This document shows, one piece after another, positions 26,000 through 32,891 of a stretch of DNA of 33,042 nucleotides (positions within the stretch are counted from its first letter, which is position 1; each line of letters starts with the position of its first letter). The stretch is taken from NCBI RefSeq assembly GCF_020740835.1, contig NZ_JAINFC010000018.1, positions 1-33,042 of the forward strand, given 5' to 3'. The notes under the pieces were generated by a model, which was given only the letters and a program-made list of their open reading frames with translations, was not told the DNA's origin and ran no database searches. The DNA is from Streptomyces sp. UNOC14_S4. GTDB taxonomy: Bacteria > Actinomycetota > Actinomycetes > Streptomycetales > Streptomycetaceae. The translations under genes and the position numbers were made by a program.

Positions 26000-26392
26000 T
26001 CAGGAGTAAGCGTCGATCTTGCTGTCGAGACCGGCGCTGAGGCCCGCGTCCTTCCCGAGGGAGCCGAGGTGACCGCCCGGGGCGGCACCGTTCACGTCGA
26101 TCTTGCGAAAGCGCGCGACGATGTCGGCGTCGTTGGCGTGGCTCATCTTGCGGGTCATGGCCACGGCGTCGTGAATACCGTCGATCAGGCGCCGCAGGGC
26201 GTCGTGGTCGTCGTTCAGGGCGATCTGAGCCGTACGGAACGCTTCGGCGCCCGCACCCGTCCAGGCACTCCCGACGGTGGCGAGGACATCGGCCAAGGAC
26301 TTGAGGTTGCCCGACAGGGCCTCACTCGTCTCCCGGATCTGGTTCTCGAACGTCTGGAATGCGGGATCACTGATCTTCTGGATCTCTGCCAT
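26000..26392 (-). CDS. esxB: WXG100 protein EsxB-like
   Basis: 130-residue WXG100 protein with W44-T-G46 at the helical turn (VLATVGSAWTGAGAEAFRTAQ). The second helix includes AVAMTRKMSHAND, and a Gly-rich tail of about 30 residues is longer than in typical WXG100 proteins. It is the presumed partner of EsxA, 47 bp downstream, and the presumed C-terminal signal bearer for EccC. It lies 55 bp downstream of the mycosin gene on the same strand. Confidence 0.9.
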   Translation of the reverse strand: MAEIQKISDPAFQTFENQIRETSEALSGNLKSLADVLATVGSAWTGAGAEAFRTAQIALNDDHDALRRLIDGIHDAVAMTRKMSHANDADIVARFRKIDVNGAAPGGHLGSLGKDAGLSAGLDSKIDAYS

Positions 26393-26447
26393 GCTCCACC
26401 TCTTTCTCTTGCGGTGAGTTGTTCTGTGAGTGCTTTTGCCTTATGCC

Positions 26448-27650
26448 TTACGCCTTGCGGCGCCGTACGACGGCAAAGGCGGTCGCCGCGGTGACGAGTA
26501 CGGCTGCGCCTGCGCCCAGGGCGACCCAGGTGACGGTGCCGAGGCCGCTGTCGTGCGAAGCCGAATCCGCGGCGGTGTTCTTCGAATCGGACGACTGCTT
26601 GGACTTCGGTGTGGCCGGCATGGGCTTCGACGTCGCCGTGTGGCCCGCCAGGAGCGGGTTGATGTTCGCCGGGCCGGGGTCGCCCTCGTGGTCGAGGAGG
26701 ACCTTGCGGGGGCGGACGATGCCGTAACCGAGGTACGGGCTGGGGATGGGGCCCTCCAGCGGTTTGCCAGCGGTTTCGATCATGACACGGAGGACTTGGT
26801 TGTTGGTCCAGTCGGGGTGAGCGGACCAGATGAGGGCGGCGGAGGCGGAGGCGAGGGCGGAAGCTTGACTAGTCCCTCTGGCCGCACAGAGTCCGTCGCT
26901 TTCCAGGCAATATCCGGGAATCTCATCGCCGGGCGCAGCTAGTGAAACCTGACGCCCGTGGGTCGACCACTTGGTCATAGTGCGCGTGTTATCGATCGCA
27001 CTGACGGCTACAACGCCAGGAAGCGCTCCAGGGAACTCAGGATAATTCCCCTTATCGCCGCCGTTGCCTGACGCGGCGAAGATCAGGGAACCCTTTTTCA
27101 GGGCATAGTCCACAGCCTCTTGCGTCTTAGGGAACTCTTTTTCCGCCGACTTCGCCCCCATCGAAACATTAATGATTTGGGCATTGCGGTCTGCCGCGTA
27201 CCGAATGGCCCTGCCAAGCAGTGGATCAGCCGCATCGGTCTGCCGATTAACTACAGACTTCACTGGCAGGATTTTTACGCCAGGAGCTAGCCCTTGTACC
27301 CCGCCTTCAGCTCCCGTCCCTGCAATCAGGGCGGCCATGTTTGTGCCGTGGCCGTCCTCGTCCTTGTGCGGCCCCGTAGGCGAGTTGGAGACATCCACGC
27401 CTTCCAACACTTGCCCGCGCAACTCTGGCAGCTCATCCTTTACACCACTATCCACCACAGCGACCGTAATTCCCTGCCCCTTGCTCACCCCCCACATGCG
27501 ATCGGCCTGCATATCATCCAGGTACCACTGCTTCGAGCGGATGTCCTGAGCCGTCGCAGTGACGAGACCGCCAGGAGCCAGAAGCGCGGCACCGATCAAC
27601 ACCGGAGCCGTCAGGGCGCGAAGAAAAACTCGCGGGGTGGTGAGGGACAT
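26448..27650 (-). CDS. mycP: Mycosin (type VII secretion-associated subtilisin-like protease)
   Basis: 400-residue S8 serine protease. An N-terminal signal peptide (about 1-34, TATAQ) is followed by a subtilase domain with the complete triad: Asp67 (VAVVDSG), His101 (DGHGTNMA) and Ser261 (GTSQAS). The oxyanion Asn196 lies in ASGNGGD. A Pro/Ser/Thr-rich linker, a C-terminal membrane segment at about 374-395 and a basic end (VVRRRKA) complete the mycosin plan. Two extra cysteines (YCLESDGLC) could form a loop disulphide. The ATG follows AAGGAGAG nine bases upstream. It lies between the WXG-like genes and esxB in one operon. Confidence 0.94.
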   Translation of the reverse strand: MSLTTPRVFLRALTAPVLIGAALLAPGGLVTATAQDIRSKQWYLDDMQADRMWGVSKGQGITVAVVDSGVKDELPELRGQVLEGVDVSNSPTGPHKDEDGHGTNMAALIAGTGAEGGVQGLAPGVKILPVKSVVNRQTDAADPLLGRAIRYAADRNAQIINVSMGAKSAEKEFPKTQEAVDYALKKGSLIFAASGNGGDKGNYPEFPGALPGVVAVSAIDNTRTMTKWSTHGRQVSLAAPGDEIPGYCLESDGLCAARGTSQASALASASAALIWSAHPDWTNNQVLRVMIETAGKPLEGPIPSPYLGYGIVRPRKVLLDHEGDPGPANINPLLAGHTATSKPMPATPKSKQSSDSKNTAADSASHDSGLGTVTWVALGAGAAVLVTAATAFAVVRRRKA

Positions 27651-27691
27651 GCGCCGATGCTCTCCTTGGCGTCGGATAGTTATGCCGTGGG

Positions 27692-29125
27692 CTATTCGAT
27701 AACTCGCGGAACGGTATTACGCTGCCCGCCTGACCAAGTCTCCTCATCTTCCACCAGGTAGTCAGGCCGTTGAGCGCCTTGGCGCCGCTTGGAATTCCCG
27801 GGCACAGCACCATTCGCAAGCGGCATTCCGGTCGCACCTTGGCTGCCGCGCACGAGCCCGGTGCCACCTGGAGTGAATTCAGAACGCCCCTGGCTCTTTC
27901 CCCGGAGATCACCGACGACTCCACCGGGCTCAGAGGCGAATCGTCGTCCCAGGCTAGTCTGCCTGGGAACGGACGGGCCCGCCCCAGCGGCAGGATGCCC
28001 CATACCCATGGGTCCCTTGCCCGTCGCACCGTTCCCCTCACCCGCTACAGCCCCAGGTCCTGCGGGCTTCGGCCCGACAGCTACCCGTTCGTCACCGACG
28101 ATCACGCCCCTCGAGGGCCGCGCAACGCCAGGCTGAGTGCCGGGACGGGCTGGAATGCCACCGACAACTCCATCGCTTCCGCTGACCGGAGCACGACCTA
28201 CCGGGCGAGGCGTGGCAACCCTGCTGTCTGAGCTGCCACCCGGGAACCTGGGTACTGTGTGTGCTACCTGCCCCGTGGACGGCATGCTAGGTACAGGTCG
28301 TGGTGCCAGAACATCCCGCGGCCCCGGAACCCCCCTCGGATTTCCAGGCCCGTCGGGTGTACGGCTCACATCGTCCGGACCAGCAGGAACATGTGGTTTC
28401 GGGGTGACAGCCGTGGAATCGACATTAGTGTGTGTCGGCAGGTCTACAGCAGGATGTGAGCTCCTGTCAGTCCTCCCAGTGGGAGGATGCGCAGGCCTCG
28501 CTGACATTGTGCCGCCAGGTTCAGCCACAGGCGACACCGTCGCGCCTCCGTCGCGGCCAGGCCCGATTCCTCCGGTAGTTCCTCCCGCACCAGAATCAGC
28601 ATAGCGGCGCTCTGATTCTTCGCTGCGCACCATTCCAGGAGGCAGCAGAGGGAAACTAGGCTCCTTGAGCCCCCGAATATCCGTCTGCGCCGCCGAGTAA
28701 TAAGAGTCCAGCTTCCTCATCAGGTCAGCCGCAACCCGGCGATGTTCCTCACTGTTCGCCAGGCGCGTCTTTTCCTTCTCCGGGTCCGCGTAGCACGGCT
28801 CCATCGTCGGCACCGGCATAGCCGACTTGATTTCGGTGAGGCCGTCGCCCGCGTTGCTCACAGACGTGCCGACTCCCATGACGTGCAGCGCCAGGCGGCC
28901 CGCCTGGTTCGTCATCTCGGAGCCCCACTTGCGGAACGCCTCGCCGCCTTCGCCTTCCCAGTGCACGCGGTCGATGTGGTGCTTCAGCAGCAGGCTGAGC
29001 GCGTTGAGGCCCTGACCCGCGCTCGTCAACGCGGAGCCGGCACGAGTCACGTGCTCGGGCTTGGCGTGCTCGATCATCGCGTAGAGCTCTTCGTGGCTGA
29101 AGCCGTCGAACTTCCCGTCGCTCAC
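27692..29125 (-). CDS. WXG-like protein with long Pro/Gly-rich C-terminal tail
   Basis: 477-residue protein without signal peptide. The first ~190 residues are helical and carry a W-x-G turn (W56-E-G58, RVHWEGEGGEAFRKWGSEM), as in WXG100/PPE-type substrates. About 280 residues of low-complexity Pro/Gly/Thr sequence follow, then a charged end with a tyrosine (RPDYLVEDEETWSGGQ). The GTG start at 29123-29125 follows a GGGGGGAG site. It begins 19 bp after the stop of the 153-residue partner and ends 41 bp before the mycosin. The architecture recalls mycobacterial EspK/EspB-like modular substrates without sequence identity that I can show. Confidence 0.82.
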   Translation of the reverse strand: MSDGKFDGFSHEELYAMIEHAKPEHVTRAGSALTSAGQGLNALSLLLKHHIDRVHWEGEGGEAFRKWGSEMTNQAGRLALHVMGVGTSVSNAGDGLTEIKSAMPVPTMEPCYADPEKEKTRLANSEEHRRVAADLMRKLDSYYSAAQTDIRGLKEPSFPLLPPGMVRSEESERRYADSGAGGTTGGIGPGRDGGATVSPVAEPGGTMSARPAHPPTGRTDRSSHPAVDLPTHTNVDSTAVTPKPHVPAGPDDVSRTPDGPGNPRGVPGPRDVLAPRPVPSMPSTGQVAHTVPRFPGGSSDSRVATPRPVGRAPVSGSDGVVGGIPARPGTQPGVARPSRGVIVGDERVAVGPKPAGPGAVAGEGNGATGKGPMGMGHPAAGAGPSVPRQTSLGRRFASEPGGVVGDLRGKSQGRSEFTPGGTGLVRGSQGATGMPLANGAVPGNSKRRQGAQRPDYLVEDEETWSGGQRNTVPRVIE

Positions 29126-29144
29126 TTCGTGTCTCCCCCCAAGG

Positions 29145-29606
29145 TCACAATCCGCCTTGGCCACCGGTCGTATTGCTACCCGGGTTCTGCGAATGCTGCT
29201 CGTTCGGCGCACTGTCCTGTCCGGGCTGTCCCGGCGGGGGCGCGGGCGCCGACGTCGTCGTCGGGCCATATTTCCGTGCCCGTTCCTCGATCGCCTTCAG
29301 CCGGGCGGCCTGTTCCGCGTCGATGGCGTCGTATCCGCGATCAGCAATCAGGGCTGCAATGCTCATCGCCTCGATCTGGTCGCCGAAGGTCTTCGACAGT
29401 TCCTTCAGGCGTTCATGCACGTGCTCGTACAGATCGGCCAGGCCCTTGGCCGTGTCGAAAGAGCCGTACACGTCCTTGGAAAGCTTCTGGTCGGCGATCG
29501 ATTTCACCGAGGATGACGAGCCCTCAAGGTTTTCCAGGATCTTGTCGATATGGCCCTTGAACTTTGTCAGCGTCTCGGCTTCCTTGGCCAGATCGCTGTT
29601 ACCCAC
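29145..29606 (-). CDS. Helical type VII-associated protein, first gene of the esx operon
   Basis: 153-residue protein starting VGNSDLAKEAETL. A helical region of about 110 residues (FKGHIDKILENLEGSSSSVKSIADQ, then LADLYEHVHERLKELSKTFGDQIEAM) has no W-x-G but resembles an ESX-type helical hairpin. A Pro/Gln/Ser-rich tail of about 40 residues follows. The GTG at 29604-29606 follows AGGGA five bases upstream. An open frame extends to 29930 but lacks support. Being 19 bp upstream of the WXG-like 477-residue gene, it may be its co-secretion partner. Confidence 0.8.
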   Translation of the reverse strand: MGNSDLAKEAETLTKFKGHIDKILENLEGSSSSVKSIADQKLSKDVYGSFDTAKGLADLYEHVHERLKELSKTFGDQIEAMSIAALIADRGYDAIDAEQAARLKAIEERARKYGPTTTSAPAPPPGQPGQDSAPNEQHSQNPGSNTTGGQGGL

Positions 29607-29939
29607 CGTTGTCCCTCCCCTGACGCTTGGCTGCGCCACCTTCACTCTAGTCACTCGGGCCCTACGCCCCAACCGTAATCCCGTCAAGGAAGGTTGACCC
29701 TCGTGGCGCCGAGGCCAGCCGCCTGGTGCTCGGTCCGGCTCCCGTGACAAACCGTTGCACCTGCCACTCACGGCATGTACGAGGTACTCGGTGCCGCCCT
29801 GACCTCGCCAGCGCTCCCCCGAGCTGCTGTGAGGCGCGGACCGTAAACCAACCGCGGCTGGGAGTCGCCCGGACGGCACCAGAGTCTGACCTCCCCAGCG
29901 CGTCGGCAGCGCCGCCCAGATCCCTGTCACCCTGGCCAG
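29607..29939 (-). promoter_or_regulatory. esx operon promoter region
   Basis: This 333-bp gap holds no gene I trust. On the minus strand, TTGACG (29682-29687) and TAGGGC (29659-29664) are separated by exactly 17 bp, a near-consensus promoter. The start point would fall near 29652 with a ~46-nt leader. Just at the start point is a direct repeat, GAGTGA-CTA-GAGTGA (29642-29656), which could be an operator. A second -10-like TAGAGT overlaps it at 29644-29649. From 29690 to 29939 I see nothing. Confidence 0.65.
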
Positions 29940-30404
29940 TCAGAGCTTGAGCACGCCACGCCAGGTCCATCCCGCCTTGAGGACCGCGTTCCGCAGGGGG
30001 TCCTTCATGTCTCTGGTGTCGAAGCGAAACGTCTCGACTTTGCGTCGGCGGCCGTCAGGCCCACGCTCGTACGCCCACTGCCGGTAAACCGCCGTCATCT
30101 GCCCGCGCGAGTACTGCCCATGTGAGTACTCGAGCGACCTGGCTTCCCACTGCTCATCGAGAGCTCGTACCTCGCGATTCGCCGGGTCAAAACGCATGCG
30201 GATCTTGAGAGTCAGGCCCAACTTCCGGATCCGACATTCTGCTACCAGGTCAGCACGTTCCTTCCAGGTGGCCTCGCGCACGACGAACGGCACGCCCGAC
30301 CCGTTGAGTGCGAGCAACGCGGTCCGGACATCCAGAGTGGGAAGCGGTGCAACACCGGTGGTCGGGGTCTTGCTACCGAGGAATTTATCCCAAAGGCGAC
30401 CCAC
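29940..30404 (-). CDS. Hypothetical protein, last gene of effector module 2 operon
   Basis: 154-residue soluble protein without signal peptide or membrane segment. It is rich in Arg, Trp and Tyr in its second half (QYSRGQMTAVYRQWAYERGPDGRRRKVETFRFDTRDMKDPLRNAVLKAGWTWRGVLKL). The GTG start at 30402-30404 is two bases after the stop of the preceding gene and has AGGGA upstream, so translation is coupled. No family is recognised. Its cytoplasmic, coupled position behind a candidate effector makes an accessory or immunity role possible but unproven. Confidence 0.75.
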   Translation of the reverse strand: MGRLWDKFLGSKTPTTGVAPLPTLDVRTALLALNGSGVPFVVREATWKERADLVAECRIRKLGLTLKIRMRFDPANREVRALDEQWEARSLEYSHGQYSRGQMTAVYRQWAYERGPDGRRRKVETFRFDTRDMKDPLRNAVLKAGWTWRGVLKL

Positions 30405-30406
30405 TG

Positions 30407-30901
30407 CTAGTCCCTCCCGGTGTCCGGGCGCACCGTACGCACGAAGTCCTGGAAGTCCCCCAGGACACTCTCATACTGAGCTGCGGTTGTGGTGAGAGTC
30501 AGCCGGATCACCGCACGCCGACATGGATCCTGAGCGTCCAGAAGGGACAGGTACACCTGGGACTGAACGAGGTCGCGGCGCATGCCGCCGACAGCGGACG
30601 AGAAGGTCAGGCATTGTGTCAGGGCGGGTGCGTCGGCGGAGCCGACCTCACGGCGGTCGGTCACCACCACCGACTCGGCGACTTCACGAAGGCGCTCCGC
30701 CGACTTGTCGGCCAGCTCAGCCAGCGTCACCCCGTCCGGCGGGAGATCGCCGTGGATGGTGATGTTGGCAGTGAACCCGGCGTCCGGCTGCGCATGCACT
30801 GCGGCAAACGCTACGCCCTGAGTGTCCAATACCTCAGGACGGGCCGGGAACCAGCCCTCAGGCAGGCGGAATTCGATCGGCACCGGCAATGTCGTGGGCA
30901 T
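30407..30901 (-). CDS. LpqN/DcrB-like (DUF1795-type) protein, effector module 2
   Basis: 164-residue protein resembling the mixed alpha/beta fold of DcrB/LpqN-type (DUF1795) proteins. It begins with a beta strand (LPVPIEFRLPEGWFPARP), continues FAAVHAQPDAGFTANITIHGD, a helix (TLAELADKSAERLREVAE), strands (VVTDRREVGSADAPALTQCLTFSS) and ends YESVLGDFQDFVRTVRPD. Unlike LpqN it has no lipoprotein signal, so it is cytoplasmic. The ATG at 30901 follows GAAAGG. An alternative ATG at 30931 overlaps the stop of the 458-residue substrate (TGATG) and would add ten residues. Either way it is tightly coupled to that gene. Such proteins recur beside ESX effectors, and a chaperone or delivery role is plausible. 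Confidence 0.72.
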   Translation of the reverse strand: MPTTLPVPIEFRLPEGWFPARPEVLDTQGVAFAAVHAQPDAGFTANITIHGDLPPDGVTLAELADKSAERLREVAESVVVTDRREVGSADAPALTQCLTFSSAVGGMRRDLVQSQVYLSLLDAQDPCRRAVIRLTLTTTAAQYESVLGDFQDFVRTVRPDTGRD

Positions 30902-30930
30902 TTCGGGCCTTTCTTTCGAGGGGAAGTACA

Positions 30931-32307
30931 TCAGAACCAGCTACCGATGGTGTTCTTGACGGAATTGGCGGCATGGCCGACTGCATCGGCTGCATGACCA
31001 GCGGTTTCAGCCACCTTGTCCGGATCGACGGTGATCTCGATTCCCAGCCCGGCGCCGACGGGGAGGGAAGCACCTGCCTTGCCACCGATCTTCCACACAC
31101 CGGTCTCTTCGTCCTTCTTAAGGCCCCACCAGGCCTCCGCACCCGCCCCTTTCCAGCTCTCGGCCGTCCCGCCAATGCTGATCCCGCCTACCTCCACCCC
31201 TCCGGCAGCGCCATGTTTGACGCCGCCGAACGCCTTCGCACCGACGGTGAGCTCCTCCTTGGTCGCTTTGGCGGTGGCCCCGGCCTCGACGCCGAGGAAC
31301 TCGGTCCCTCGTCCGTAGCCACCCACAGGTCCGTACTCAATGCGCCCCTCGGCCAGGCCTCGGATTCCAGCGGACCCCTCGACCTGGCCGGTTATGCCCT
31401 TGCTGGAAAGTGAGTAGCTCGCGGTAGCCCTGGCTCCATCGGAGACATCTGCGATTCCGGAGATCGTCACCGACCCGTTGCTCGCCAACCCCTCCGCGGT
31501 CACATGTGCGAGGTCGACATACGCCTTGAGCGTGCCTTGTTTGCCATAGGCGGGGCCAGATGCGGAAACACCTGCAGCAGGCCCGGTTGCCGTGATCTTG
31601 CCCTCGACAGTCCACCCGTGCGTCTTGGTCTTGCCTTCAGCAATCCACTTATCGGACTTCGTATGGCCCTTGGCAGCGGCTTCCGACATCGGCGCCCCCG
31701 CCTTCGTCAAGTCGCTCTCCGCACGCGCGTTGAACCCGCCCCAGCCGCCACCGTCCAAGGACACGGCGCTCGACGCACGGGTCAGCGCCCGCTGTACGCC
31801 CTCGTCGGCCTCGTTCACCGCCTCGACCGCCTTGGCGATCACGTCCGTCCATGCCTGGGCCCCCTGCGCGGCCTGGGCCATCAGCTGGGGGTAGTCCGGG
31901 TCGTGGCGGAGGGTGGCCTGGTCCTTCGCAGAGAGCTTGTCGTAGCCGATGTACGTGGCCTTGCCTTCGCCGTCGACCTTGTATTCCTTCGACTGCGCGT
32001 CGGAGACCAGGTCCTTCACTGCCTTCTGCAGGCGGGTCAGTTCGGTGTGCGCCTGCTTCAGGAGGCTGGCGACGGCCAGGGCCTCCGTCTTGGCGGCCGC
32101 GTATTCGACGGACGTGGCCCTGGTGCGCAGCTGGTGCGCGCCGAAGGCCTCGCCCTGCCAGTTGCCATTGGCCAGGGCGCTCTGGATGTTTTTCTCGTAG
32201 GCGGTCTTCAGCTCGCCGAAGCGCTCGCCCATCTTCTGCCAAGCCTCGGCTGCGGTCGTCAGGGGCGAGAGGTCGGCGGTTACGACGTCGTGGTAGCTCA
32301 GTGACAC
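30931..32307 (-). CDS. WXG-type type VII secretion substrate with Gly-rich beta-repeat C-terminus
   Basis: 458-residue protein without signal peptide. Residues 1 to about 200 are homologous to the 715-residue protein of module 1: LSYHDVVTADLSPLTTAAEAW, W50-Q-G52, HDPDY (135-139), FNARAESDLTKAGAP. The C-terminal ~250 residues are quite different. They consist of short alternating Gly/Ala/Ser-rich beta strands (GVEVGGISIGGTAESW, GVWKIGGKAGASLPVGAG), then an amphipathic helix (DKVAETAGHAADAVGHAANSVKNTIGSWF). Such a region could form a beta-structure or insert into membranes. The GTG at 32305-32307 follows GGGGGA. The gene begins 16 bp after the small partner. The likely role is an exported effector; activity unknown. 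Confidence 0.82.
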   Translation of the reverse strand: MSLSYHDVVTADLSPLTTAAEAWQKMGERFGELKTAYEKNIQSALANGNWQGEAFGAHQLRTRATSVEYAAAKTEALAVASLLKQAHTELTRLQKAVKDLVSDAQSKEYKVDGEGKATYIGYDKLSAKDQATLRHDPDYPQLMAQAAQGAQAWTDVIAKAVEAVNEADEGVQRALTRASSAVSLDGGGWGGFNARAESDLTKAGAPMSEAAAKGHTKSDKWIAEGKTKTHGWTVEGKITATGPAAGVSASGPAYGKQGTLKAYVDLAHVTAEGLASNGSVTISGIADVSDGARATASYSLSSKGITGQVEGSAGIRGLAEGRIEYGPVGGYGRGTEFLGVEAGATAKATKEELTVGAKAFGGVKHGAAGGVEVGGISIGGTAESWKGAGAEAWWGLKKDEETGVWKIGGKAGASLPVGAGLGIEITVDPDKVAETAGHAADAVGHAANSVKNTIGSWF

Positions 32308-32323
32308 GGTGCTATCCCCCGGG

Positions 32324-32734
32324 TCACATCTGGTCGATGCGGCTGCGGAACGGTATCTGCGCGAGGCCGCCCGAGCTGAACTGTGTCTTGGTGGCGAGGT
32401 CCTGGCCCTGGAAGAGATTGCCCGTGCCGCGCAGTGCGTTCAGCTCCCCGTGCAGCGTGCCCATCAGCCGACCGGCCTGTCCCTGCCAGTTGGTCAGCGC
32501 GTCCGACAGGCCCTTGTGGGTGGCCCAGGAGGACAGCCCGTTCAGTCCGGTCTCCGGCTTCAGCAGGCCTGGCAACGGGCCCGCGGGAGCGACCAGTGGC
32601 GGGTGTACCGCCCCGCTCCCTTCCCCCATCCGGCCAGCGGCTTGGGTGTCCGGCAGCAGGTGTTCCTCCATGTACGTGGCGGCCTTCTTCTTGTCGCTCG
32701 CGGAGCTCGCCAACGCCCCATCGCCAACGCCCAC
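32324..32734 (-). CDS. Small type VII-associated partner protein, module 2
   Basis: 136-residue homologue of the module 1 partner: SSASDKKKAA, GLNGLSSWATHKGLSDALTNWQGQAGRLM, GTGNLFQGQDLATKTQF, PFRSRI. Its N-terminus is shorter than that of module 1, and the middle contains a Pro/Gly-rich insert (VHPPLVAPAGPLPGLLKPETG). The GTG at 32732-32734 is supported by GGGGAGGA six bases upstream. There is no in-frame ATG or GTG between it and an upstream in-frame stop. It directly precedes the 458-residue substrate and is probably its secretion partner. Confidence 0.8.
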   Translation of the reverse strand: MGVGDGALASSASDKKKAATYMEEHLLPDTQAAGRMGEGSGAVHPPLVAPAGPLPGLLKPETGLNGLSSWATHKGLSDALTNWQGQAGRLMGTLHGELNALRGTGNLFQGQDLATKTQFSSGGLAQIPFRSRIDQM

Positions 32735-32791
32735 CCCAGGTCCTCCCCGGCTCTTCGAAATCCTCGCAGTGCTCCCCCGTGACGAGGCATC

Positions 32792-32836
32792 ACTCTACGC
32801 AAGAATTGAAACGTGAGTGCGAGTCACCGCACTCAC
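32792..32836 (-). promoter_or_regulatory. 24-bp inverted repeat overlapping a TAGAGT promoter, upstream of module 2
   Basis: GTGAGTGCG (32813-32821) and CGCACTCAC (32828-32836) flank six bases, a 24-bp element. On the minus strand it also reads GAGT-GCGGTG-ACTC, matching the GAGT-N6-ACTC core of the module 1 palindrome. A -10 box TAGAGT lies at 32792-32797. Seventeen bases upstream, the -35 position (32815-32820) falls inside the repeat. The start point would be near 32785, about 50 nt before the GTG. Confidence 0.65.
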
Positions 32837-32841
32837 ATTCC

Positions 32842-32859
32842 CTAGGTACTCCTACCTAG
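32842..32859. promoter_or_regulatory. Second inverted repeat upstream of module 2
   Basis: CTAGGTA-CTCC-TACCTAG is a perfect 7-bp inverted repeat, six bases from the 24-bp element and 33 bases after the stop of the upstream gene. It has no T-tract and is more likely an operator than a terminator. Confidence 0.45.
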
Positions 32860-32891
32860 ACACAAGGGCCGACCTGGGCCTCCAGCCGCCG

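Noticed and set aside
29726-29950. 74-codon plus-strand frame in the esx promoter gap
   Set aside because: Low-complexity sequence without a ribosome-binding site or family resemblance. It overlaps the end of the minus-strand gene at 29940.
32560-32802. 80-codon minus-strand frame over the module 2 partner
   Set aside because: It overlaps the small partner gene in another frame. The partner has clear homology to the module 1 protein and a strong ribosome-binding site.
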